Source: Verrucomicrobiota bacterium (lineage in GTDB: Bacteria > Verrucomicrobiota > Kiritimatiellia > Kiritimatiellales > Tichowtungiaceae). Taken from it: a stretch of DNA of 5,131 nt. The position numbers were made by a program, and so were the translations under genes. Location of the stretch: contig JADYZA010000042.1 in NCBI GenBank assembly GCA_020853375.1, forward strand, positions 1 to 5,131. Reading direction: 5' to 3'. The notes below the pieces were generated by a model. That model was not told the DNA's origin. It ran no database searches and was given only the letters and a program-made list of their open reading frames with translations. This document shows positions 1-5,131 of this stretch, one piece after another. Position 1 is the stretch's first letter; every line of letters begins with the position of its first letter.

Positions 1-16
1 AGTCCAAAGGTTTGAA

Positions 17-742
17 ATGAGATTTGTTTTATACAACATCCGGTACGGAACCGGCGGACGGCGGTTTCACTCGCCGCTGACCGGCTATTTGCGGCATACC
101 GGCAAAAATTTTGAACACATTGCGGAACTTCTGCACGATTTGAATCCCGATGTGGCGGGATTGGTCGAAGTGGATGCCGGTTCGTATCGTTCCGGAAAAA
201 ACAATCAGGCGGAAATCATCGCCAACCGGCTGGGTCACTACCATGTTTACCGCTCGAAATATGGCGAAAGTTCGCTGACGAACTATTTCCCGATCCTTAA
301 TCAGCAGGGCAATGCGTTTGTTGTTCGCGATAACGGCCATAAGGAAACGTTTCATTATTTCGACCGCGGCGTGAAGCGGCTGGTGATTGAACTTGAAATG
401 GAGAATGTCAGCTTTTTTCTGATTCATCTGGCGCTTGGTTCGCGCCTTCGCCACCGCCAGCTTGGCGATCTTTATGATCTGCTCCAAACGGTTAAGAAGC
501 CGCATATCGTCGCCGGTGATTTTAACGCTCTTTGGGGCGAGCAGGAGATACGGCTGTTTCAGGCGGCGACGGGACTGAAAAACGCGCACGCCGCCAATTC
601 GCCGACGTTTCCGAGCTGGAAGCCGAAGCGCCACCTTGATTTTGTTTTGCACAGTCCGGAAATCAGCGTAGAGCGTTGCTGGATGCCGAATGTTCTCTTT
701 TCGGACCACTTACCGGTTGTATGCGATTTCTCAGTTCACTAG
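17..742 (+). CDS. Endonuclease/exonuclease/phosphatase (EEP) superfamily metal-dependent hydrolase
   Basis: A 241-aa single-domain protein of the EEP (DNase I-like) fold. All the expected metal and catalytic positions can be seen: Asn7 in YNIRYG on the first strand, Glu51 in LVEVD, His137 in IHLALGSR, Asp168 and Asn170 in AGDFNA, Asp208 in HLDFVL, and the closing Asp230-His231 in SDHLPVV. The enzyme should therefore be an active Mg2+-dependent phosphodiesterase or phosphomonoesterase. The family cleaves substrates as different as DNA, RNA, phosphoinositides and other phosphoesters, so the substrate cannot be read from sequence. There is no signal peptide or membrane segment, which suggests a cytoplasmic enzyme. 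The ATG at 17 is preceded by AAAGG at 6-10 and sits just before the first core strand. The frame is open to the window edge, so an upstream start is not formally excluded. It ends 10 nt before ddl and is probably co-transcribed with it. The fold assignment is firm; the role in this cluster is unknown. Confidence 0.9.
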   Translation: MRFVLYNIRYGTGGRRFHSPLTGYLRHTGKNFEHIAELLHDLNPDVAGLVEVDAGSYRSGKNNQAEIIANRLGHYHVYRSKYGESSLTNYFPILNQQGNAFVVRDNGHKETFHYFDRGVKRLVIELEMENVSFFLIHLALGSRLRHRQLGDLYDLLQTVKKPHIVAGDFNALWGEQEIRLFQAATGLKNAHAANSPTFPSWKPKRHLDFVLHSPEISVERCWMPNVLFSDHLPVVCDFSVH

Positions 743-744
743 GA
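741..744 (+). promoter_or_regulatory. Shine-Dalgarno site of ddl, overlapping the upstream stop codon
   Basis: AGGA at 741-744 lies 8 nt before the ATG at 753 and shares two bases with the TAG stop (740-742) of the EEP gene. It fixes the ddl start at 753 rather than the in-frame ATG at 690, which would add 21 unrelated residues and overlap the EEP gene by 53 nt. The arrangement favours coupled re-initiation by ribosomes finishing the EEP gene. Confidence 0.7.
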
Positions 745-752
745 TTCCGCGC

Positions 753-1643
753 ATGAAAAAAACTTTCCAACATGTGGCCGTCCTCAAGGGCGGCTTTTCT
801 GCGGAGCGCGAAGTTTCGCTTGAGTCCGGCGGTGCGATTGCCGCCGGTTTACGTAAAGCCGGTTATACGGTGACCGAAATTGATGTCACCTCGCCGGAGT
901 TCACGGTTCCTGCCGGAGTCGAAGCTGTGTTTATTGCACTGCACGGCACATTCGGCGAAGACGGCGGAGCTCAGACGCGGCTGACGGAGCTCGGAATTCC
1001 GTATGTCGGCGCGGATGCGGATTCCAGCCGCCGCTCGTTCGATAAACTGCTTACGGAAATTTGCCTGCGCAAGGCGGGCGTACCGGTTCCAGAAGGCGAA
1101 ACGCTGCGGCGCGGCGACAAACGTACTCTTCCGCTGCCGGTTGCTGTGAAGCCGCCCCGGCAAGGCTCCAGCGTCGGCTGCCACCTTGTTTTCAAGGAGT
1201 CCGAATGGTCTGATGCGCTGGCAGATGCGTTTAAGTATGATGACGAAATTCTTGTTCAGCAGTTTATTCCGGGCCGGGAATTCACCGTTGGCGTCGTGGA
1301 CGGTCAGGTTCTGCCAATTGTTGAAATTGTGACGGCGGCCGGCTGGTATGACTATACCGCCAAGTACAAAGTGGACACCACGCGCTATGTCATTCCGGCT
1401 GAACTCGACGCTACAACCGCCGCGCGGATGCAGAAAATCACGCTCCAAACTTTCGAGGCGCTCGGCGCGCGCGGTTTCGGACGTGTCGATTTCCGCATGA
1501 CGCCGGAAGGCGAGCAGTTTGTGCTCGAGCTCAACACGATTCCCGGCTTCACGTCGCACAGCCTGCTTCCGAAAGCCGCCGCCGCCGCCGGGATCGAGTT
1601 TTCAGTGCTTTGTGATCGAATCATGAAAACCGCTTCGCTATAA
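753..1643 (+). CDS. ddl: D-alanine--D-alanine ligase
   Basis: A 296-aa cytoplasmic ATP-grasp enzyme that joins two D-alanines, using ATP, to make the dipeptide MurF adds to the peptidoglycan precursor. N-terminal domain: GGFSAEREVSLESG with Glu18, the counterpart of E. coli DdlB Glu15, then ALHGTFGEDG at 63-71 and Lys98 in SFDKL. ATP-grasp part: Lys133 in AVKPPRQGSSVG, the PGREFTVGV strand near 173-181, Arg244 and Asp246 in GFGRVDF, and Glu259 and Asn261 in LELNTIPGFTSHS. The omega loop reads WYDYTAKY (198-205); its Tyr205 matches DdlB Tyr216, the mark of D-Ala-D-Ala rather than vancomycin-type D-Ala-D-Lac or D-Ala-D-Ser ligases. The protein is about 10 residues shorter than E. coli DdlB, mainly in the linker before Lys133. 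The start at 753 is chosen from its AGGA site and the match to family N-termini. It stands between the EEP gene and ftsQ, as expected in a dcw cluster. Confidence 0.97.
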   Translation: MKKTFQHVAVLKGGFSAEREVSLESGGAIAAGLRKAGYTVTEIDVTSPEFTVPAGVEAVFIALHGTFGEDGGAQTRLTELGIPYVGADADSSRRSFDKLLTEICLRKAGVPVPEGETLRRGDKRTLPLPVAVKPPRQGSSVGCHLVFKESEWSDALADAFKYDDEILVQQFIPGREFTVGVVDGQVLPIVEIVTAAGWYDYTAKYKVDTTRYVIPAELDATTAARMQKITLQTFEALGARGFGRVDFRMTPEGEQFVLELNTIPGFTSHSLLPKAAAAAGIEFSVLCDRIMKTASL

Positions 1644-1670
1644 AGGGCCGCACAGCGACGGAGAGAATCT

Positions 1671-2516
1671 ATGGCTTTGAGAAGACGCAAAATTCCGAAA
1701 CAGTATTACAGCAAAACTCGGAGCAAAACCGCGAAGAAAATGGTCGCCCGCCGCGGGCTGGTGATCCTTCTTCTGGGTGTGACGGCTTTGGCGTTGTTGT
1801 TCGGGTTGTTTGTTGGTCTGAAATATGCCGGTTCTCTTTTCTTTTCCCGCAACTCGAAGTTTGAACTCAAAGTGATCAATGTCACATCCGACGGACGGCT
1901 TCCGCCTGAATTTTTCTGCGAGCGGGCAGGGCTCCATGTCGGGATGAATATATTTTCAGTCGATTTTGATAAGCTACGCACGCAACTGGAAGAAGTTCCT
2001 CTGGTTGAGTCGGTTTCCATAGATCGGAAACTTCCAGACACGCTCAATATCAACGTCACGGAACGGGTTGCGCTGGCGCAAATCCGCTGGAACCCGCGGG
2101 CGTTACCGTTTCTGATCGACCGCCACGGGGTGGTTATTCCGATGACGCGTAATGGACAGTCGCTCCCGCTGATTGAAGGGCTGAAGCTAGAAAAAATCCG
2201 TCCCGGCGACCGGATCGAAAAGCCCGGTATCCGCCAATGTCTGGATATTCTTCAGGTCGCCGACCAGCTCCGCCTCGGTTCTCAGGTCGCTTTCTCCAGC
2301 TTCGACATTCGCTATCCCGATTTTGTTACCGCCGTGGTGAATGCCGATACCACTGTCCGCTTCCCGCAGCATTCCGCACGGGAAAAATTGATCCGGCTAG
2401 TCAGCGTTTTACAGCTTGCGAGCGAACAGGGACGGCGTGTGAAAACAATCGATCTGACACCGGACGGACGGAACGTTCCGGTGACGTTCCATGATCCGGA
2501 AAAGACCCCAGAATAA
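1671..2516 (+). CDS. ftsQ: Cell division protein FtsQ
   Basis: A 281-aa bitopic membrane protein of the divisome. In known systems FtsQ binds FtsB and FtsL and helps recruit and control the septal synthase FtsW-FtsI. Layout: a very basic cytoplasmic tail (1-29), one transmembrane helix (about 30-52) with no cleavage signal, an FtsQ-type POTRA domain (about 64-133), and a periplasmic beta domain (about 134-275). The POTRA domain shows the usual run: FELKVINVTSDGRLP, an AGLHVGMNIFSVD turn, a VPLVESVSIDRKLPDTL helix-strand and NVTERVALA. The C-terminal segment TIDLTPDGRNVPVTF matches the late beta strand of the family. Overall length is close to E. coli FtsQ (276 aa). GGAGAG at 1660-1665 lies 5 nt before the ATG. 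A 27-nt gap separates it from ddl and shows no hairpin or promoter. The call rests on topology, POTRA pattern and position before ftsA; overall sequence is divergent, as is usual for FtsQ. Confidence 0.93.
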   Translation: MALRRRKIPKQYYSKTRSKTAKKMVARRGLVILLLGVTALALLFGLFVGLKYAGSLFFSRNSKFELKVINVTSDGRLPPEFFCERAGLHVGMNIFSVDFDKLRTQLEEVPLVESVSIDRKLPDTLNINVTERVALAQIRWNPRALPFLIDRHGVVIPMTRNGQSLPLIEGLKLEKIRPGDRIEKPGIRQCLDILQVADQLRLGSQVAFSSFDIRYPDFVTAVVNADTTVRFPQHSAREKLIRLVSVLQLASEQGRRVKTIDLTPDGRNVPVTFHDPEKTPE

Positions 2517-2519
2517 GGA
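2515..2519 (+). promoter_or_regulatory. Shine-Dalgarno site of ftsA, overlapping the ftsQ stop codon
   Basis: AAGGA at 2515-2519 overlaps the TAA stop of ftsQ (2514-2516) and lies 7 nt before the ATG at 2527. It supports that start over the in-frame ATG at 2491, which would add 12 residues of no family likeness and overlap ftsQ. The layout repeats the one at the EEP-ddl junction and suggests translational coupling of ftsQ and ftsA. Confidence 0.7.
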
Positions 2520-2526
2520 TTTGTTT

Positions 2527-3762
2527 ATGGAAGCAACACCTCTGATCACTGCGTTGGAAATCGGAACAACGACTATCAAAGTTTTGATGGCGGAAGTCCG
2601 CGAAGACGGTAGCCTGATCGTGGCCGGACTCGGCGAATGCGAATCGCGCGGCGTGCGTAAAGGTGAAATCGTCGACTTCGAACTGGCGCTGGATGCGGTG
2701 CGCCGCGCGATGGAAAGTGCGGAAGCGGTCGCGCATAAATCCATCGGCGAGAGTGTTTATCTTGTCGCTTCCGGCGGGCGGGCGGAAAGTCTGCTGCATA
2801 TCGGCGGGATTCCTGTTCTCAACGAATACGAACAGCCGCACGGCGAAATTTCCGCTGAAGACATCGATCAGGTTCTCGAAGTGGCGCGAAAAATTCCGCT
2901 GTCCGACGACCGCATCCGTCTGCACACCCTGCAACAGAATTTTGAGGTGGATGGCCGCGGCGGAATTGTAAATCCCGAGCGGATGGTTGCGGACGAATTG
3001 CGCGTTGGCATGTTGCTGATTCATGGCCAGCGCGCCGTGGTTGAAAATCTGAAAAAGCTGACCGAAAATGTGCCGGTCGTTTGTGCCGATGCCGCATTTG
3101 GCGGTTTTTGCTCGGCGCTCGCGGTTCTCACTCCCGAACAGAAGCGCGCCGGAGTTGTGGTGATTGATCTCGGCGGCGGCACCACGGACTTCATCGTTTA
3201 TAACTCTGGGCTCGTCAAGCTAACCGGATCGATTGCCGTTGGCGGCGACCACGTTACCGCTGATATTTGCAGCGGATTAAACCTTAACCGCAGGCAGGCC
3301 GAAGCTCTGAAAAAAGAGTCGGGCAGCGCTCTCATTAATCGGCTTCAAGGCGGACAGGATATTTCGATTCCGGCGGAAGGCGGTTTCAGCGGACGAGTTG
3401 TGCGCGCCGCAACGCTTCACACCATCATGAACGCCCGCATGGAAGAGCTGTTTAAAATGATCGCCGACAAGATTGAGGCCGAAGGTCTCGCGGGGATGCT
3501 TAATGCCGGAGTTATTTTGACTGGCGGCGGGTCGGCCATGGAAGGCGTCGCTGATTTAGCCCAGCAGGTTTTTAACGCCCCGTGTCAGGTTGGGCGAATT
3601 CACGATTGTGTCGGACTTTCCACGAAGCAGGAGGGCGCGCGTTTTGCCGCCGCTATCGGTTGCGTGCGGTATGCCGCAAGTCAGATCGAACCGGAAGCGC
3701 CAGCTCGCGCGCGCTGGAAAGTCTGGCTGTCAAAACTTTGGGGAGGCGGAAGCAATGAGTGA
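2527..3762 (+). CDS. ftsA: Cell division protein FtsA, actin-like membrane tether of FtsZ
   Basis: A 411-aa actin-fold ATPase that attaches FtsZ filaments to the inner face of the membrane and recruits later division proteins; E. coli FtsA is 420 aa. Phosphate-1 loop: LEIGTTTIKV (10-19). The family-specific 1C (SHS2) domain follows, with SRGVRKGEIVDFELA leading into it and FEVDGRGGIVNP near its end. Phosphate-2 loop: VIDLGGGTTDF, with Asp214. Adenosine motif: ILTGGGSAMEG, with Gly333-Gly335. The last 20 residues contain a Trp-rich amphipathic helix (ARARWKVWLSKLW, 393-405) with Trp397, Trp400 and Trp405 and basic residues at 394, 396, 398 and 403, the expected membrane-targeting sequence. A short flexible GGGSNE tail ends the protein. 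The gene starts 10 nt after ftsQ and overlaps ftsZ by 8 nt. All nucleotide-binding motifs are intact, so I expect an active ATP-binding FtsA. Confidence 0.97.
   Translation: MEATPLITALEIGTTTIKVLMAEVREDGSLIVAGLGECESRGVRKGEIVDFELALDAVRRAMESAEAVAHKSIGESVYLVASGGRAESLLHIGGIPVLNEYEQPHGEISAEDIDQVLEVARKIPLSDDRIRLHTLQQNFEVDGRGGIVNPERMVADELRVGMLLIHGQRAVVENLKKLTENVPVVCADAAFGGFCSALAVLTPEQKRAGVVVIDLGGGTTDFIVYNSGLVKLTGSIAVGGDHVTADICSGLNLNRRQAEALKKESGSALINRLQGGQDISIPAEGGFSGRVVRAATLHTIMNARMEELFKMIADKIEAEGLAGMLNAGVILTGGGSAMEGVADLAQQVFNAPCQVGRIHDCVGLSTKQEGARFAAAIGCVRYAASQIEPEAPARARWKVWLSKLWGGGSNE
3740..3746 (+). promoter_or_regulatory. Strong Shine-Dalgarno site of ftsZ inside ftsA
   Basis: GGGGAGG at 3740-3746 lies 8 nt before the ATG at 3755 and is the best ribosome binding site in the window. 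It encodes part of the glycine-rich end of FtsA. It decides the ftsZ start: the in-frame ATG at 3590 would add 55 residues that merely translate ftsA in another frame. A stronger site for ftsZ than for its neighbours fits the family's need for more FtsZ than FtsA. Confidence 0.8.
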
Positions 3763-4876
3763 GTTCAAGAAAAAGATTTTAGTGCTGGGTCTGGGCGGTG
3801 CGGGTTGCAATACCGTCGCGCGCATCGCGCCGCATGCGCCGGATGGAATGGAGTTTGCCGTGATGGACTGCGATTTCCAAACCTTGGAAACCTGTCCTTC
3901 TATTGAAAACCGGCTGGCTGTCGGTCGGGCGCTCACAGACGGGATGAGCACAGGCGGTGATCTTGAGGTGGGTCGTCGCTGTGCGGAAAACGCCGTGGGT
4001 CAAATTGAACCTTTGTTGAGCGGAATTGATTTACTGATTGTCATTGTCGGTCTCGGCGGAGGTTTTGGTACCGGAGCGGCCCCGGTTATCGCCCGCATGG
4101 CGCGCGGTTTTGGCGCGACCACGCTGTTTTTCACTATTCTGCCGTTTTCGTTCGAAGGAATGGTTGTTCAAGGCAAAGCGAACAGCTCAATTCGTAAGTT
4201 GCGCACCTACGCCGATGCCATTGTGCAAATGCCGAACGCGCTGATTCAGCCGGAAGGTGATGTCTTGCTTGAAGACAGTCTTGATCGCAGTAGCCGTACA
4301 CTGGCCGCGGGGGTTATCGGTCTCTGGCGTATGCTGGCCTATACCGGTGTTTGTAATCTCGATTTTACTTCGTTGCACACCATGCTCAGTTATTGCGACG
4401 CATTTTGCCGCTTTGCCTGCGCCACGGCGACCGGCGAAGGCCGCGCCGATGCCCTGATCGATTCGCTGCGTGACCATCCGCTGGTTAAAGACAGCGACGT
4501 GTTTGAAAAAGCGCCGGGAATAATTATTGGCATTACCGGCGGTGAAGACCTGAAACTTTCTGAAGTCCAGAAGATCACCGAAGCGCTCACGCCCAAGGGC
4601 GAAGAGTGCTGGGTTAAGCTGGGAATCGCGACCGATCCGGCTTTCGCTGGACGGATTTCCGCCATGGTGCTGGCCGCCGAAGCTTGGAAAGAGCCCTTGG
4701 TTGATGATGGACGCGGCGGACTTAAACCGGTTTCCGGCGATGGTAAACAGGGCGAGCTGTCCGGAGTGCTGAAACCTCGTTCGCGAACCTTTGGCGGCGC
4801 GGAGCGCACCATCTGGAATGGGGAAGACCTAGACATCCCCACATTCAGCCGCCGTAAAATCAAACTCCCGCGCTGA
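3755..4876 (+). CDS. ftsZ: Divergent cell division protein FtsZ (tubulin-like GTPase)
   Basis: A 373-aa tubulin-family protein expected to polymerise into the cytoplasmic division ring. Seen: T1 loop GLGGAGCNT (12-20), T2 Asp40 in MDCDFQTL, T3 segment STGGDLEVGR (65-74), the signature GGGFGTGAAP (101-110), LPFSFEG with Glu134, Asn161 in MPN, T7 loop NLDFTSL (201-207), ATGEGRAD (225-232) leading into the C-terminal domain, a linker of roughly 40 residues, and a C-terminal peptide DLDIPTFSRR (358-367). That peptide matches the family's FtsA-binding tail. Several usual residues are changed: the first Thr of the T4 signature is Phe104, the counterpart of E. coli Arg142 is Val138, of Asp187 probably Arg181, and of the catalytic T7 Asp212 Ser206. 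There are nine cysteines, while E. coli FtsZ has none to my knowledge. Gene identity is secure from the fold motifs, tail and place after ftsA. Whether it hydrolyses GTP normally is open. The ATG overlaps the ftsA end by 8 nt (ATGAGTGA). Confidence 0.95.
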   Translation: MSEFKKKILVLGLGGAGCNTVARIAPHAPDGMEFAVMDCDFQTLETCPSIENRLAVGRALTDGMSTGGDLEVGRRCAENAVGQIEPLLSGIDLLIVIVGLGGGFGTGAAPVIARMARGFGATTLFFTILPFSFEGMVVQGKANSSIRKLRTYADAIVQMPNALIQPEGDVLLEDSLDRSSRTLAAGVIGLWRMLAYTGVCNLDFTSLHTMLSYCDAFCRFACATATGEGRADALIDSLRDHPLVKDSDVFEKAPGIIIGITGGEDLKLSEVQKITEALTPKGEECWVKLGIATDPAFAGRISAMVLAAEAWKEPLVDDGRGGLKPVSGDGKQGELSGVLKPRSRTFGGAERTIWNGEDLDIPTFSRRKIKLPR

Positions 4877-4877
4877 T

Positions 4878-4914
4878 CGGAGCAGGGTGGCGCGTTCCGT
4901 CGTTATTTCTTTTT
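4878..4914 (+). terminator. Possible weak terminator after ftsZ
   Basis: CGGAGC (4878-4883) can pair with GTTCCG (4894-4899), including one G-T pair, around a 10-nt loop. A T-rich run, TCGTTATTTCTTTTT (4900-4914), follows. The place, directly after the ftsZ stop and before a convergent gene, suits an intrinsic terminator. The stem is short and the T run is interrupted, so it may be inactive or only assist. It overlaps the last codons of the - strand gene. Confidence 0.25.
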
Positions 4915-5131
4915 CCGCGTCTGGCGTTCCAACCCTCGGAATCCGGCGGAGCAGGCGGCGAGGTCATTTTCGATGGCGTGGCGAACGGTTTTGGCGGGCA
5001 GGTTCCGCTGGCGGTTCAAAAATTCTTCCAGAAGTTGGGCCAGACGTTTCGGGGTGAAGCCGAACGTGGTGTGTGTCTCGGTATAAATCCATTCGCTCCA
5101 TTCCATGAACGCGGCAAAGGCGGAGGGCTGA
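4903..5131 (-). CDS. C-terminal part of an unidentified protein, running off the right edge
   Basis: On the - strand the frame is open from the window edge to a TAA stop (read from 4905 to 4903), giving the last 75 residues of a protein whose start is outside the window. An internal Met codon at 5104-5106 is not a likely start, because coherent sequence (QPSAFAAF) continues upstream of it. Visible features are an aromatic amphipathic segment (MEWSEWIYTETHTTFGF), a leucine-rich helix (RLAQLLEEFLNRQR), a second helix ending near AIENDLAA, and a basic tail ending in Arg-Lys-Lys-Lys. The pattern reminds me of the DUF4080-type C-terminal region of B12-binding radical SAM proteins, but that is from memory and weak. 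It converges on ftsZ with 26 nt between stops, so it is not part of the division operon. A real coding region is likely; the function is not established. Confidence 0.65.
   Translation of the reverse strand, partial: QPSAFAAFMEWSEWIYTETHTTFGFTPKRLAQLLEEFLNRQRNLPAKTVRHAIENDLAACSAGFRGLERQTRKKK

Noticed and set aside
29..709. A long open frame on the - strand opposite the EEP gene (226 codons)
   Set aside because: The + strand frame has a full catalytic motif set. The opposite frame gives a basic sequence with no recognisable domain and is a shadow of codon bias.
690..752. Longer N-terminus for Ddl from the ATG at 690
   Set aside because: The added residues translate the end of the EEP gene in another frame, and the ATG at 753 has its own AGGA site and matches family N-termini.
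849..1559. A long open frame on the - strand opposite ddl (236 codons)
   Set aside because: It lies wholly within a clear D-Ala-D-Ala ligase and shows no family motif.
1575..1589. Five GCC repeats in ddl
   Set aside because: They encode an Ala run (275-279) in a helix that is Ala-rich across the family; too short to count as a functional repeat.
753..1643. Possible fusion of Ddl with MurC, as known in chlamydiae
   Set aside because: The protein is a standard-length, stand-alone ligase with its own start site and no MurC sequence.
1644..1670. Promoter or terminator in the ddl-ftsQ gap
   Set aside because: The 27-nt gap shows only the ftsQ ribosome binding site, with no hairpin and T run and no -35/-10 pair.
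2557..2559. Glu11 instead of Asp in the phosphate-1 loop of FtsA as a possible lost catalytic residue
   Set aside because: E. coli FtsA also has Glu here (GLEIGT), so this is normal for the family.
3590..3754. Longer N-terminus for FtsZ from the ATG at 3590
   Set aside because: It would be 55 residues of out-of-frame ftsA. The ATG at 3755 has a strong ribosome binding site and sits right before the first FtsZ strand.

Overview
The window holds the division end of a bacterial dcw (division and cell wall) cluster. Five + strand genes follow one another almost without gaps: a small endonuclease/exonuclease/phosphatase (EEP) family hydrolase (17-742), D-alanine--D-alanine ligase ddl (753-1643), ftsQ (1671-2516), ftsA (2527-3762) and a divergent ftsZ (3755-4876). 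On the right, a gene on the - strand converges on ftsZ; only its C-terminal 75 codons are inside the window (4903-5131). No stretch over 300 bases lacks a gene, and I see no RNA gene, mobile element, CRISPR array or large repeat.

The order ddl-ftsQ-ftsA-ftsZ is the classic dcw order. The proteins diverge strongly from proteobacterial and Firmicute versions, FtsZ most of all. Moderate-to-high GC by eye, a dcw cluster with an FtsZ this unusual, and a Gram-negative-type FtsQ suggest a member of the PVC superphylum (Verrucomicrobiota, Kiritimatiellota or Lentisphaerota). This is an inference from style, not a proven placement.

The five genes look like one transcription unit. Gaps are 10, 27 and 10 nt, then an 8-nt overlap. 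The ddl and ftsA Shine-Dalgarno sites overlap the stop codon of the gene before, and the ftsZ site lies inside ftsA. I found no convincing promoter in the window, so transcription probably starts upstream of base 1. Ddl makes the D-Ala-D-Ala dipeptide for the peptidoglycan precursor. FtsZ forms the division ring, FtsA tethers it to the membrane through a C-terminal amphipathic helix, and FtsQ links the ring to the periplasmic synthesis machinery.

The most notable feature is FtsZ. It keeps the overall fold signals and the C-terminal FtsA-binding peptide. It has lost several residues normally used for guanine nucleotide contact and GTP hydrolysis, including the second Asp of the T7 loop. The EEP hydrolase at the head of the cluster is the other unexpected item, since this family is not a standard dcw member. 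Otherwise the region is a recognisable cell division locus, and I see no wholly new system.
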